This document shows positions 29,675 to 39,271 of a DNA stretch of 64,000 bases, piece after piece. The stretch is taken from the NCBI RefSeq assembly GCF_022347785.1, contig NZ_JAKRGA010000001.1, positions 372,001 through 436,000 on the forward strand, in the 5' to 3' direction. Origin of the DNA: Psychrobium sp. MM17-31 (GTDB lineage: Bacteria; Pseudomonadota; Gammaproteobacteria; Enterobacterales; Psychrobiaceae). The notes under the pieces are model-generated. The model saw only the letters and a program-made list of their open reading frames with translations, was not told the DNA's origin and ran no database searches. Both the position numbers and the translations under genes were made by a program. The number at the start of each line of letters is the position of its first letter. Position 1 is the first letter of the stretch.

Positions 29675-30121
29675 TTAGCGGTGCTGTTTGCGGTGATGAG
29701 ACATCATGGCGAATTCATCCGCCATTTTTTGCTGCTGCTTGTCTTCTTTAAACTGCGCTTCTTTGTGCTGTTTATCGATGAGAAATTCAATAGAGTCGGC
29801 GTATTGTTTGGCTTTAGCCCAAGTTTCGCGGCGCGCATCTACGGCAAGTGAAGCCTTTGCAATAACATCGCGCTGCTGAAAAATAGATTGATCGATTTGC
29901 GCTAGAAAACCTTGCAAACGAATAAGTTTATCGGCGCTTACTTGTTGGATATTTTCCGGTTTCATTTGCGCTAAATAGTCTTGCTTATATTGGGCCAATG
30001 ATTCCATCTGCTCTTTAAGCTGATTGAGCTGTTGCTGCGCTTGACTAAACACCTTGAGCGCATCTTGCTCTTTTTGCTGTGCCATTTCTAAAACAATGGT
30101 GAGCTGTTTTACGTTAGCCAT
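29675..30121 (-). CDS. fliJ: Flagellar export chaperone FliJ
   Basis: 148 residues, Gln/Lys-rich and almost entirely coiled coil (ALKVFSQAQQQLNQLKEQMESL; QKMADEFAMMSHHRKQ at the end). FliJ links the FliI ATPase ring to FlhA. Its ATG overlaps the fliI stop by one base (TAATG). Confidence 0.93.
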   Translation of the reverse strand: MANVKQLTIVLEMAQQKEQDALKVFSQAQQQLNQLKEQMESLAQYKQDYLAQMKPENIQQVSADKLIRLQGFLAQIDQSIFQQRDVIAKASLAVDARRETWAKAKQYADSIEFLIDKQHKEAQFKEDKQQQKMADEFAMMSHHRKQHR

Positions 30122-31464
30122 TATTGCAGTGCTTGTCCAAGTTGAGTCAGCGCGACTAACGACTCGTCATAAGGATGGGACTCTTTCATCATTTGCTGAC
30201 AGAACGCTTCAATCACTGGATAAAACTGAATTGCTTTATCAACTTTGGGATCAGCACCTGCGACATAAGCACCAATGGCAATGAGATCTTTGTTCTGTTG
30301 ATAAAGTGAATAATTTTGTTTGACGAGTCTTGCGTATTGCATGTGCTCATCACTTACCACCATCGGCATGACACGAGAGATTGACGCTTCTACATCAATC
30401 GCCGGATAGTGACCAGCTTCTGCAAGGCGACGAGAAAGTACAATGTGACCATCTAGAATCGCTCGCGATGAATCCGCGATAGGATCTTGTAAATCATCCC
30501 CTTCCGTTAATACGGTATAAAAAGCAGTGATAGATCCTTGCCCTTCGCCACCATTACCAGCGCGCTCTACCAACTGCGGTAATTTAGCAAATACTGAGGG
30601 CGGATAGCCTTTTGTGGCTGGCGGCTCACCAATAGCTAATGCAATCTCACGTTGGGCCTGAGCAAAACGGGTGAGTGAATCCATCAGCAATAACACTTCC
30701 ATGCCCTGATCGCGAAAGTACTCTGCAATAGTTACCGAAGTTTCACAGGCTTTTAGACGCATTAAAGGTGAAGTATCAGCAGGCGCAGCAACCACCACTG
30801 AGCGCTTACGTCCTTCTTCACCGAGGATTTCTTCAATAAATTCTTTAACCTCGCGACCACGCTCACCAACTAGACCAACGACGATAACATCAGCACTAGT
30901 ACCGCGTGTCATCATACCAAGTAGCACACTCTTACCAACACCAGAGCCGGCGAAAAGTCCCATACGCTGGCCTTTACCCACGGTAATAAGCGTATTAATC
31001 GCGCGAATACCAACGTCAAGTGCATGAGTAATTGGCCGACGAGCGAGTGGATTAATAGGTGTTGCCTTACCTGAGACATTACTGGCGGTTTTTATTGGGC
31101 CAAGACCATCAAGAGGATTGCCGATACCGTCGATAACACGGCCAAGTAGTTCAAGCCCTACAGGTAAGCCTTGCTGAGTCGATAATGGCTGAACGGTTGC
31201 GCCAGGAAGCACGCCATGGATTTCTTCACTTGGCATTAAGTAGAGAACTTCATCACTAAAACCCACCACTTCAGCATTGATTTTTCCAGTGAGCGTTTCA
31301 ACGCTACACTGACTACCGACAGGCGCTCGACAACCAATGGCTTCCATCGTTAGGCCAACAACGCGCTTAAGCTTACCCGCCATTACAGGTTGAAATTGAT
31401 TAACGTTTTCTTGATGTTTACTGAGTTGCTTAACCCAGTCGACTTGTGGAATGGGATCAGTCAT
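30121..31464 (-). CDS. fliI: Flagellum-specific export ATPase FliI
   Basis: 447 residues from ATG 31464. Walker [18 protein letters not shown], Walker [18 protein letters not shown] and the type III ATPase block [23 protein letters not shown]. It powers unloading of export substrates. The frame extends to TTG 31476, but [10 protein letters not shown] from ATG is preferred and overlaps fliH by 8 bases. Confidence 0.97.
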   Translation of the reverse strand: MTDPIPQVDWVKQLSKHQENVNQFQPVMAGKLKRVVGLTMEAIGCRAPVGSQCSVETLTGKINAEVVGFSDEVLYLMPSEEIHGVLPGATVQPLSTQQGLPVGLELLGRVIDGIGNPLDGLGPIKTASNVSGKATPINPLARRPITHALDVGIRAINTLITVGKGQRMGLFAGSGVGKSVLLGMMTRGTSADVIVVGLVGERGREVKEFIEEILGEEGRKRSVVVAAPADTSPLMRLKACETSVTIAEYFRDQGMEVLLLMDSLTRFAQAQREIALAIGEPPATKGYPPSVFAKLPQLVERAGNGGEGQGSITAFYTVLTEGDDLQDPIADSSRAILDGHIVLSRRLAEAGHYPAIDVEASISRVMPMVVSDEHMQYARLVKQNYSLYQQNKDLIAIGAYVAGADPKVDKAIQFYPVIEAFCQQMMKESHPYDESLVALTQLGQALQ

Positions 31465-32404
31465 GTTCGTCGTCAATTAGCGTTGAATCACCGTCATTCT
31501 GTAATGAATCGTCGGTTGCTGCTAATGAATCTTGGTTGTTTTGCTCGGCAGTCACGTCTTCTTGGAGAGTGACATCAGCTTCAGTTGACGCAGTGCTTTC
31601 ATGAGAAGATTCGACAGCTTCATAACCCGGCGCTGGTTTAGCATAGAAATCATCAAATACTTGATTAATACGATCTTCCAGATTCATGCTTACTGAGCTA
31701 TGACTGGTTTCTAAAAAACAATCGCCGATAGCCAGGCCAGGATCTGAATTAATTGTCAGTCGAGTATTAGCTTGTTGCTGACCAAATAGATTATCGATAA
31801 CCTCTAAATCAGAAGGATTGACGGTTAAGTTAACTGGGCTATCCCCACCAATAACCTTTACCCCTTCACTCACCGCTTGAACAATTGGTGCTTGACTCTG
31901 AGTGACTTCAACGTGGACAATTTTCTTAGCTAGGGTTAATGCAAGCTCTAGTAACGAAGATTCCACAGCTTTATCTTGATTTGATAGTGGTTGCTGTAAT
32001 TTATTAATCATCGCATCAATCAAGGCAACACGTTGCTCAATTTGTGGCTGAGCTTGTTCAAGACCTTGGGCAATGCCCTCTTCAACACCTTGTGCGAGTC
32101 CTTGTTCATAGCCCTCTTGATGGCCTTGAAGCAGTCCTTCCTCTTTACCTTTAGCAAGGCCTTCTTGGTAACCTTGTTCTTGCGCTTGTTGGGTGATTTC
32201 CTCCAACGCTTGAGCTGAGAGGGTACCGTCATTAGCCTCTTCTTCCACTTCAACTTCTGCTGGTTGAGGTTTGTTGAGATCGGCAACATTCATTCGCAGC
32301 GCATTAGTGCGCTCTTTGGGAATTTCTTTGGTTACATTAGGCGCATACCAGCGCTTAAGCAGTTCTAATTCTTCGTCCGTTGGTTTGTACACTTCACTTG
32401 GCAT
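31457..32404 (-). CDS. fliH: Flagellar assembly protein FliH
   Basis: 315 residues. The region about 78-125 is a run of Gx3G repeats ([19 protein letters not shown] and on), the FliH hallmark, followed by the C-terminal domain that binds FliI ([17 protein letters not shown]). The acidic tail beyond residue 265 is an extension beyond the usual 230-260 residues. FliH regulates FliI and docks it at FliN. Confidence 0.94.
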   Translation of the reverse strand: MPSEVYKPTDEELELLKRWYAPNVTKEIPKERTNALRMNVADLNKPQPAEVEVEEEANDGTLSAQALEEITQQAQEQGYQEGLAKGKEEGLLQGHQEGYEQGLAQGVEEGIAQGLEQAQPQIEQRVALIDAMINKLQQPLSNQDKAVESSLLELALTLAKKIVHVEVTQSQAPIVQAVSEGVKVIGGDSPVNLTVNPSDLEVIDNLFGQQQANTRLTINSDPGLAIGDCFLETSHSSVSMNLEDRINQVFDDFYAKPAPGYEAVESSHESTASTEADVTLQEDVTAEQNNQDSLAATDDSLQNDGDSTLIDDEHD

Positions 32405-32430
32405 GCTATTTCCTCGCTATCTATGACGAA

Positions 32431-33477
32431 TTATAAGAATTCGTCACCGCCGCCGCCGCCAAGCATGATTTCACCAGAATCAGCAAGACGTGTTGCAACT
32501 GCCAAAATTTCTTTTTGCGCCACTTCAACTTCACTCACGCGAATTGGTCCCATGGCTTCAAGGTCGTCCACCAGCATGTCTGCGGCACGTTTCGACATGT
32601 TGTTAAGGAATTTCTCTTTGAGGGCTTCGTCAGCACCTTTAAGCGCTTTCATGAGATCTTCAGTTTGTACGTCACGTAAAATCGCTTGGATACCACGGTC
32701 ATCAACATCAATAAGATTCTCAAATACAAACATGAGATCTTGAAGTTTCTGCGCCATTTCCTCGTCGGTATCGCGAATAGAATCCATCAACTGACCTTCG
32801 ACGTTATTATCGAGGTAGTTCATGATATTAGCAGCAGACTTGAGACCGCCCATCTTCGCGGCTTGTGCGCCCGCTTGACCAGCGAATTGTTTTTCCATAA
32901 TGTCATTAAGTTCTTGTAATGCCGCCGGTTGTACTTCTTCAAGATTGGCGATACGCATCATCAAATCAAGACGAATCTTTTCTGGGAACTGCGATAGAAT
33001 TTCAGCCGACTGCTCAGGATCAAGATATGACAATACAATGGTTTGGATCTGCGGATGCTCACTAACGATAATATTCGCCACTTGACGCGCGTCCATCCAT
33101 TTAAGGGATTCAAGACCTTTGGCACTACCACCCAAAATAATCTGATCGATAATATTCGATGCTTTATCTTCACCCAGCGCTTCAATAAGCGCTTTACGGA
33201 TAAAGTCTTCAGAATTAAGGCCAATTGACGATAGCTCTTGAATATCGTCGAGAAAACAACGTAATACAGCTTGTACTTTAGCAGGCGTAAAATCCTCAAA
33301 CCCCGCCATCGCTTGACCAACGTATTGCACTTCTTTTGGCTCAAGTGACTTTAAAATACTCGCCGCATCTTCTTCCTTCAAACTAAGAAGCAACAAAGCA
33401 GTCTTTTGCAAGCCAGTTAAATTACTAACATCAAAGCCAGCTTCTTCTTTTTCTTGAGTTGCTAATTCTTCAGCCAT
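32431..33477 (-). CDS. fliG: Flagellar motor switch protein FliG
   Basis: 348 residues. LTGLQKTALLLLSLKEEDAASILKSL at the start, the EHPQIQTIVLSYL middle domain, and the C-terminal torque helix with LKGADEALKEKFLNNMSKRAADMLVDDLE are all conserved. FliG contacts the stator and transmits torque. It is 3 bases after fliF. Confidence 0.97.
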   Translation of the reverse strand: MAEELATQEKEEAGFDVSNLTGLQKTALLLLSLKEEDAASILKSLEPKEVQYVGQAMAGFEDFTPAKVQAVLRCFLDDIQELSSIGLNSEDFIRKALIEALGEDKASNIIDQIILGGSAKGLESLKWMDARQVANIIVSEHPQIQTIVLSYLDPEQSAEILSQFPEKIRLDLMMRIANLEEVQPAALQELNDIMEKQFAGQAGAQAAKMGGLKSAANIMNYLDNNVEGQLMDSIRDTDEEMAQKLQDLMFVFENLIDVDDRGIQAILRDVQTEDLMKALKGADEALKEKFLNNMSKRAADMLVDDLEAMGPIRVSEVEVAQKEILAVATRLADSGEIMLGGGGGDEFL

Positions 33478-33480
33478 TTC

Positions 33481-35217
33481 TTATCCGTCACTATCTTGAT
33501 ACAACCAGTTCTTCACTACTTGGATAGAAAGATCTGGTTCATTTGCAACTAGCGCACGTACGGCGCGTAATAAATCGTCTTCTTTACGCAGATCAGGGAT
33601 CTTAATCGAACCATCATCTGCATAGGTGTAATCACTGTCAGATGCCGCTAACATGTCAACGGTATCCGCCGCGAATTGGTCATCAAAGTCAGCTAAGTCA
33701 TCTTCGTTCATGGCATCAGCTTCTTCTTCCACATCAGGGTAGATGAGGCGATTGAGCATTGGGCGCACTAGGAAAATAATGATGATTGCAATGAGTAAGA
33801 AGCCAATCACTAGCTTAGCAATTTTAATAAACCACGGTTGTTCCCACAGCGGCGGCTCTGGGATATCTTCGAGCTCTTCTTGATAGAATTGAGTCGTCAC
33901 CACTTCTAAAATATCACCACGAGCCTGATTAAAACCAATACTACCTTGCAATAGTCGTGTGATATTAGCGAGCTCCTCAGCGCTGCGTGGCGCTTGCGTC
34001 GCTGCACCGCCATCTGCACCTGGTACAGTCTTATAGTCAAGGGCGACCGAAACACTAACGCGCTTAACGATGCCAACCTGCTGACGAATATGGCTAATAG
34101 TGGTATCTAACTCGAAATTGCGGGTTGCTTCTTTTTGGAATTGTCCCGGCTGACCAGAACCACCTTGACCGCCTTCTAATTCACTGACTTGTTGCGGAAT
34201 TTCAGATTCGAGCGGCGGTTGGTTACTCAAAGCACCAGCAATACCGCTAGTGACATTACCGACATTGCGGTTTTCTGAAGTTCGTTCACTGCGAATCGCT
34301 GGTAAGTCAGGGTTATAGCGTTGCTGCGTTTCTTCTACTGCCGTAAAGTCCATAGTGACGTCGACTTGGGCAGTGTAATTGCCCAAACCAACAACCGGGA
34401 TCAAAATAGTGTCAATTTTTGAAAGGTAAGCGTTCTCTTGCTTCTTTTCTTGTTCAAATTCTTTGCGGCTGCGGATAGCTGATGGATCTTCATTACCAGA
34501 TTTTAGTGAGCGGCCAGCTTGATCGGCGATAGATACACGGCCAGGCTCAAGCGATGGTACTGCAGATGACACGATATCGACAATGCTGTCGACTTCTTCT
34601 TGAGTTAATTGACGGCCGCGATTTAAGGTAACAACGACTGTTGCGCTGGCTTTTTTGTCGCGGCGAGAAAATACGTTTTCTTTCGGGATGGCCAATAACA
34701 CGCGAGCACGTGATACGTTTTTTAACTCGGCAATGGCACTTGCTAGTTGTTTTTCACGACTGTGCTTAAGACGTTCTCTCTCTAGGCGCTGTGATACACC
34801 AAAGCCCATGTCCTGCATTAGAATATCATCGCCGTTAGCTGGTGCTGCGTCCATTCCAGCGCGCACTAGTGCAAGTTTAATCTTTTGATAATCGTCTTGG
34901 GTAACTAAAATTTCACGGTTTTCGGTTTTGTAGTCGTACTTATTCTGGTCGAGGAAATCTAATGTTTGAGTAAATTCTTCGGTGGTCATTTTACCCAAGG
35001 GACGATACTCTGGCTCTTGCGCCCAAAATACCACCATCACAGCAAGTGCTAAACACACTGTTAGCGCTACAACCATAATCACTTGACGCATTGTTTCGCC
35101 ATCGCCTAATCCTGCAAGAGGACCAGATTTCGCTTCGGGCACGTCGGTTGAAGAAGTGGTGATAGGATGTTGGTCGTCCGAAACCATCATATCTGTCGAT
35201 TCACTCGCTTGACTCAC
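33481..35217 (-). CDS. fliF: Flagellar MS-ring protein FliF
   Basis: 578 residues with two membrane helices (about residues 50-72 and 470-492), ring-building motifs, and a C-terminal FliG-binding tail. The periplasmic part has the conserved YVVSRAR-like SRARVLLAIPKENVFSRR block. The start is GTG 35217, with AAGG seven bases upstream. FliF is the base on which the whole motor assembles. Confidence 0.96.
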   Translation of the reverse strand: MSQASESTDMMVSDDQHPITTSSTDVPEAKSGPLAGLGDGETMRQVIMVVALTVCLALAVMVVFWAQEPEYRPLGKMTTEEFTQTLDFLDQNKYDYKTENREILVTQDDYQKIKLALVRAGMDAAPANGDDILMQDMGFGVSQRLERERLKHSREKQLASAIAELKNVSRARVLLAIPKENVFSRRDKKASATVVVTLNRGRQLTQEEVDSIVDIVSSAVPSLEPGRVSIADQAGRSLKSGNEDPSAIRSRKEFEQEKKQENAYLSKIDTILIPVVGLGNYTAQVDVTMDFTAVEETQQRYNPDLPAIRSERTSENRNVGNVTSGIAGALSNQPPLESEIPQQVSELEGGQGGSGQPGQFQKEATRNFELDTTISHIRQQVGIVKRVSVSVALDYKTVPGADGGAATQAPRSAEELANITRLLQGSIGFNQARGDILEVVTTQFYQEELEDIPEPPLWEQPWFIKIAKLVIGFLLIAIIIIFLVRPMLNRLIYPDVEEEADAMNEDDLADFDDQFAADTVDMLAASDSDYTYADDGSIKIPDLRKEDDLLRAVRALVANEPDLSIQVVKNWLYQDSDG

Positions 35218-35308
35218 AGGGTTACCTTTTGAAATTTACTAATTAGTTAGACCAAGTCTATTTTGCTAATAATGTCATAATTTAAAAGACATTACCTAAC
35301 AAAATTTA

Positions 35309-35668
35309 CTATACAGGCATACTCATGATTTCTTTATAAGCTTCTACGAACTTATTGCGCACTTCTACTGTTGCTTGAAAGGCAACGCTAGATTTTTGTG
35401 AGGCGATCATTGCATCTGAAATACTGACACTACGGTCACCCATTTCAACGGCTGTTTGCAGGGCTTTTGAGTGTTTTTGTAAGGCATTTACGTTATCAAC
35501 AGCACTCTTTAACATATTAGCGAAATCACTGCCGTTGGTTTGCGTCACTTGGCGATTTTCGATATTGCCCATTGTTGGGTTGTTAATACCCGGTGTTTGC
35601 ATCTGCGCCTTTGAAATCATGTTCTGCATATTTGCTAGCATGGCATTTGAGTTAGTGTTGATTTGCAT
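35309..35668 (-). CDS. fliE: Flagellar hook-basal body protein FliE
   Basis: 119 residues from ATG 35668 (MQINTNSNAM). C-terminal half DFANMLKSAVDNVNALQKHSK and VEVRNKFVEAYKEIMSMPV is the FliE signature. FliE joins the MS ring to the rod and is the first exported protein. The frame extends to 35764, but that would run over the sigma-54 promoter; GGGAG lies upstream of 35668. Confidence 0.93.
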   Translation of the reverse strand: MQINTNSNAMLANMQNMISKAQMQTPGINNPTMGNIENRQVTQTNGSDFANMLKSAVDNVNALQKHSKALQTAVEMGDRSVSISDAMIASQKSSVAFQATVEVRNKFVEAYKEIMSMPV

Positions 35669-35693
35669 GTTCTGTGCTCCCGAAAAGCTGACT

Positions 35694-35707
35694 GACAATA
35701 TTTTGTC
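35694..35707. promoter_or_regulatory. Palindrome in fliE leader, possible FlrA/FlrC site
   Basis: GACAATATTTTGTC: half-sites GACAA and TTGTC with a 4-base spacer, the same architecture as the FleQ box. It lies between the sigma-54 promoter and the fliE start codon. Confidence 0.45.
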
Positions 35708-35731
35708 GATAACCGTATTTAACAGTGACAA

Positions 35732-35747
35732 TGCAGACATCGTGCCA
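35732..35747 (-). promoter_or_regulatory. Sigma-54 promoter for fliE operon
   Basis: Minus strand TGGCACGATGTCTGCA: the -24 box TGGCACG is perfect and the -12 box is CTGCA, with correct ten-base GG-GC spacing. It lies 64 bases before the fliE start. Confidence 0.85.
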
Positions 35748-35762
35748 GAAAAGCAGCAACGC

Positions 35763-35799
35763 AAAAAAGCAGGCTGGAATGTGCTTTCTAGCCTGCTTT
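35763..35799 (-). terminator. Intrinsic terminator after flrC
   Basis: AAAGCAGGCT (35766-35775) and AGCCTGCTTT (35790-35799) form a 10-pair stem with a 14-base loop; in the minus direction it is followed by a run of six T. It separates the flrC transcript from the fliE promoter 16 bases on. Confidence 0.85.
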
Positions 35800-35820
35800 A
35801 TAAGGTATTTTATGGAGTAA

Positions 35821-37185
35821 TTATGCAGGTAGTTCGATGCCCTGCTCACGAATTTTTGCGAGTTTATAGCGCAGTGTGCGTGGGCTAATACCAAGCTTTT
35901 CGGCGACGGCTTTACGTGAACCATTACAAGCGGCTAGCGTATCGATAATAATTTGGTTTTCTTGCTGCTTTAGCTCATTGCCCAGGGGTTCGTTGCTAGC
36001 AACATTGGCTGATGTCGCTACCATGGTCGGAACACTTGGCGCTTCGCTTTCAAACGACTCTTCGATTGGCTCAATAATTAAATCACTATCAGTCACTTCT
36101 TGGCCATTACTTAAGATAAGTGCGCGTTGAACAACGTTATCGAGCTCACGAACGTTACCAGGCCATGAATGGCGCTGCAGCATGAGTTTGGCGTCTGTCG
36201 ACAATTCTGGCGCAATGCCACCGCCCTGCCAATGGCGAGAAACAAGATGCTGTGCCAATGGAATAATATCGCCGCGACGATCTTTAAGTTGTGGCCAAGC
36301 GAGTGGAAATACATTAAGGCGGTAGTATAAATCTTCGCGGAATTCTTTCGCTTTCACCGCTTGACGCAAGTCGCGGTTTGACGTGGCTAACACGCGCACA
36401 TCGAGTTTGATTGTTTTACGAGATCCTAAGCGCTCGACTTCTTTCTCTTGTAACACACGCAATAATTTCGCTTGTAGGTTAATATCCATCTCGGTGATTT
36501 CATCAAGCAAGATAGTGCCACCTTGTGCTTGCTCGAATTTACCTGGACAGGCTTGAAGCGCACCAGTAAAGGCGCCTTTTTCATAGCCAAATAAGGTTGA
36601 TTCCAGCATATTTTCTGGAATAGCAGCGCAGTTAATGGCAACAAACGGCTTATCACTGCGTTTTGATTGGTTATGAATGTATTGACTTAATACTTCTTTA
36701 CCCGAGCCAGACGGCCCGCTGATCATCACTGACGCATCACTTTGCGCGACTTTCTTAGCCAGCGCCAATAATTCGACAGACTTTGGATCGCCAATCACAG
36801 GATCATTTGACTCAATCGTTGGTACAGGTAAGTAACGGCTCACTAAGTTAAGTAATACTTCTGGCGCAAACGGCTTGGCCATGTAATCAGAAGCGCCATC
36901 ACGCATCGCACTAACGGCGTCGTCAATAGTTGCGTACGCCGTCATTAGTAGCATTGGCAATTCAGGCCATTTGAGTTTAATGCTGCGCAGTAATGACAAA
37001 CCAGACATACCGCCCATTTGTACATCAGACACCACCATTGAAACCTGAGTTGTTTTTAAGGTAAGCAGCGCTTCTTCACCACTTTCGCATTCGACACATT
37101 CATAGCCACCAAGCATTAGCGTATCAACTAGGGCTTCACGTAAGCCCGCGTCATCTTCGACAACTAAAATTTTATGAGGATTCAT
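35821..37185 (-). CDS. flrC: Sigma-54 response regulator FlrC
   Basis: 454 residues: receiver domain (ILVVEDDAGLREAL, phospho-Asp in MVVSDVQMGGMSGL), AAA+ domain with Walker A ISGPSGSGKEVLSQ and the sigma-54 contact GAFTGA ([11 protein letters not shown]), and a Fis-type helix-turn-helix GSRKAVAEKLGISPRTLRYKL. Phosphorylated by FlrB, it activates class III flagellar genes. A terminator follows. It is 28 bases after flrB. Confidence 0.96.
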   Translation of the reverse strand: MNPHKILVVEDDAGLREALVDTLMLGGYECVECESGEEALLTLKTTQVSMVVSDVQMGGMSGLSLLRSIKLKWPELPMLLMTAYATIDDAVSAMRDGASDYMAKPFAPEVLLNLVSRYLPVPTIESNDPVIGDPKSVELLALAKKVAQSDASVMISGPSGSGKEVLSQYIHNQSKRSDKPFVAINCAAIPENMLESTLFGYEKGAFTGALQACPGKFEQAQGGTILLDEITEMDINLQAKLLRVLQEKEVERLGSRKTIKLDVRVLATSNRDLRQAVKAKEFREDLYYRLNVFPLAWPQLKDRRGDIIPLAQHLVSRHWQGGGIAPELSTDAKLMLQRHSWPGNVRELDNVVQRALILSNGQEVTDSDLIIEPIEESFESEAPSVPTMVATSANVASNEPLGNELKQQENQIIIDTLAACNGSRKAVAEKLGISPRTLRYKLAKIREQGIELPA

Positions 37186-37213
37186 GTTCTCTCTCCTAAT
37201 AAATGGCTATGAG

Positions 37214-38269
37214 TTAGCTAACAGCAGCGTGTTTAACAACAACTGCGGCTTCGCGGTGTAGCGGTAAAATAATTGAAAAACACGAACCCTGCCCTTGTTT
37301 TGAAACTAAGGTCAGTTGTCCGCGATGAGATTTGGCCACCGACTGCACCACAGCAAGGCCTAATCCGGTGCCTTGCGACTTTGTAGTATAAAAGGGTTCA
37401 AATATCTTCTGCTGATCCGCCACCGAAATACCAGGGCCATTATCAACCAATGAAATTTCTACTTCGTTTTCACCGTGACGCTTAGCAATCAAATGCATCA
37501 TTAACCCTTGTGGTTTTGCCTGAATAGCGTTGTGAATCAAATTCGTAATAGCGCCGCTAAGTGCAGTGCGGTTGCCCATCACTAATAGATCAGGATCTGG
37601 CAAGGTTACCATTAAATTTGCTTTATGTTGTGCCAACATCGCATCACTCGATGCTTGAACTTCAGTCAGAATTTCTTGCAGTGAAATTTCCGCTGAGATT
37701 TGACCGCTATCACTGCGGGCGAACATCAACATATCGTTGACTTGCTGCTCTAAATCTTTGAGACGCGCCATCAATTTATCGTGAAAGCGCTCTTTTGACG
37801 CTTCATTCATCGCCTTACTTTTAAGATTGGCAGCATATAGCATTGCGGCAGAAAGTGGCGTGCGCACCTGATGGGCAAGTGATGCTACCATTTTACCAAG
37901 TGCCGACAAGCGCTGCATGTGCGCCATGTTGTTTTGCATTTGACGAGTTTCCGTCAAATCAGTCACCAGAATTAATTGACCATCTTCTGGCTCTAGTGAA
38001 GAGATTGCAATCTTAAGACGACGGCCATCTTTTAAAGACACTTCATGACCATCATCGGCGCGAGGTTCAAAAACCGTATTGATAACTGTAGCCCAACGCT
38101 GGCCCACTACGTCCGTGCCGAAGAAATCTAACGCCATGCGATTGGCTTCTTCAACGCGACCATTGGCATCGAGAATGATCACGCCAGATGGAAGTACATC
38201 GACCAAGTGCGCTAAACGATTTTGAGAAACGCGTCCTGAAGTCGATGGTTGATGAAATTGTGGTGCCAT
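37214..38269 (-). CDS. flrB: Flagellar sensor histidine kinase FlrB
   Basis: 351 residues: PAS domain (VVDVLPSGVIILDANGRVEEANRMA type), phospho-His region LSALGKMVASLAHQVRTPLSA, and HATPase with NLIHNAIQA and GTGLGLAVVQSVAKSH. No membrane helix is seen, so it is cytoplasmic. It phosphorylates FlrC. A sigma-54 promoter and a large inverted repeat lie just upstream. Confidence 0.95.
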   Translation of the reverse strand: MAPQFHQPSTSGRVSQNRLAHLVDVLPSGVIILDANGRVEEANRMALDFFGTDVVGQRWATVINTVFEPRADDGHEVSLKDGRRLKIAISSLEPEDGQLILVTDLTETRQMQNNMAHMQRLSALGKMVASLAHQVRTPLSAAMLYAANLKSKAMNEASKERFHDKLMARLKDLEQQVNDMLMFARSDSGQISAEISLQEILTEVQASSDAMLAQHKANLMVTLPDPDLLVMGNRTALSGAITNLIHNAIQAKPQGLMMHLIAKRHGENEVEISLVDNGPGISVADQQKIFEPFYTTKSQGTGLGLAVVQSVAKSHRGQLTLVSKQGQGSCFSIILPLHREAAVVVKHAAVS

Positions 38270-38275
38270 AACAGC

Positions 38276-38314
38276 CTCGTCAATAAATTGTCTGATTAAC
38301 TATTTATTGACGAG
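38276..38314. promoter_or_regulatory. 13-base inverted repeat with FleQ-box match in flrB leader
   Basis: CTCGTCAATAAAT (38276-38288) and ATTTATTGACGAG (38302-38314) form a perfect 13-base inverted repeat with a 13-base spacer. The left arm continues as GTCAATAAATTGTC (38279-38292), one base from the published FleQ consensus GTCAATAAATTGAC. It overlaps the expected transcription start of flrB. Confidence 0.75.
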
Positions 38315-38316
38315 AA

Positions 38317-38332
38317 TGCACCTAATGTGCCA
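38317..38332 (-). promoter_or_regulatory. Sigma-54 promoter for flrBC
   Basis: Minus strand TGGCACATTAGGTGCA: perfect TGGCAC -24 box and GTGCA -12 box with GG-N10-GC spacing. It is about 48 bases upstream of the flrB ATG and just after the preceding methyltransferase gene. Confidence 0.82.
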
Positions 38333-38344
38333 ACTTTTTAACTG

Positions 38345-39268
38345 TTATTTATCAGTATCTTGTGCGTTAAATTTAGTGAAGTGGCTAGCGAATACACTAT
38401 TCTCAACCCGCAAACATGGGATGTCTGCAATGATGGGATAAGCACGTAAACCTTCTTCACTGTATAAGGCGCCAGCACCGGCTATTAACGGTGTTTTGTG
38501 TTCAGGGCATGCCAAAATATGCTCAGGAAGAGGAGTGTCGGTGAGCTTTTTGATAACGGTAATTGCAGTGGGATTCAGCGGATTTGAACTGTGAGCAAAG
38601 CGTTCGTGTTTTAACACACGATAGCCCAGCGCTAAGCAATGCTCTTTAATATCGCGACAATAGCCTAAACGCTCCATCCGTGCTTTACCTTCGTCACAGG
38701 CCATTTCATAACTTGGTTCTAACAACACGACATATTTGCGAGCGATACGAAACAGCTCTTGTATTACGGCTTTTTCATTGCCGTGATTAGGCTCTATCGC
38801 GTGGGAAGTAAAAACGAGGTCGATTGAATTATCCGCAAAAGGTAAATCAGTCAGGTTTCCACTGCAAAGTCGCGTTGAATTATGGCCTTGCTTGGCTAAC
38901 CACTCTTTGGCGTAACTTAAGCGCGACCAGCTAATATCAACAGCGTAACTGTCAATTGCCCCGTTGTATTTATCAAGCAATGGCGCAAGCGTGATGCCTT
39001 CACCAACTCCCGCATCGAGAATAGAATTAATAGACTGTAATTGGCTGAGTTCGTTAAATAGCGCGTCGATATATTGATGTTTAAATTCGACATAGTGAGG
39101 TGCGTTAATCATCGCATCAACATAACAGCCAGACTGCATGTCGTAAGCAACTTCAATCACCTCTTGTTGCTGTTTGTCTTTAAAGTGCGACGTGAGGTAA
39201 CTCATGATGTTTTCACCTCGGCGATACATTTCCTGTAGTCGCCGAGCTGAGATAGGTAGTTTTAGCAT
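38345..39268 (-). CDS. SAM-dependent methyltransferase with Trm112-like tail, between flrA and flrB
   Basis: 307 residues. Class I methyltransferase fold: motif I SILDAGVGEGITLAPL, acidic SYAVDISWSRLSYAKEWL, and post-motif DLPFADNSIDLVFTSHAIEPNH (UbiE/COQ5-like). The last 55 residues (LACPEHKTPLIAGAGALYSEEGLRAYPI) look like a Trm112-type domain with a single CPxH remnant. Substrate unknown. It starts 3 bases after the flrA stop, so it should be transcribed with flrA, and interrupts the usual flrA-flrB-flrC order. A role in flagellin or glycan methylation is a guess from context. Confidence 0.75.
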   Translation of the reverse strand: MLKLPISARRLQEMYRRGENIMSYLTSHFKDKQQQEVIEVAYDMQSGCYVDAMINAPHYVEFKHQYIDALFNELSQLQSINSILDAGVGEGITLAPLLDKYNGAIDSYAVDISWSRLSYAKEWLAKQGHNSTRLCSGNLTDLPFADNSIDLVFTSHAIEPNHGNEKAVIQELFRIARKYVVLLEPSYEMACDEGKARMERLGYCRDIKEHCLALGYRVLKHERFAHSSNPLNPTAITVIKKLTDTPLPEHILACPEHKTPLIAGAGALYSEEGLRAYPIIADIPCLRVENSVFASHFTKFNAQDTDK

Positions 39269-39271
39269 TAG

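Noticed and set aside
35669-35764. Longer N-terminus for FliE
   Set aside because: It would translate the sigma-54 promoter and leader; ATG 35668 has GGGAG.
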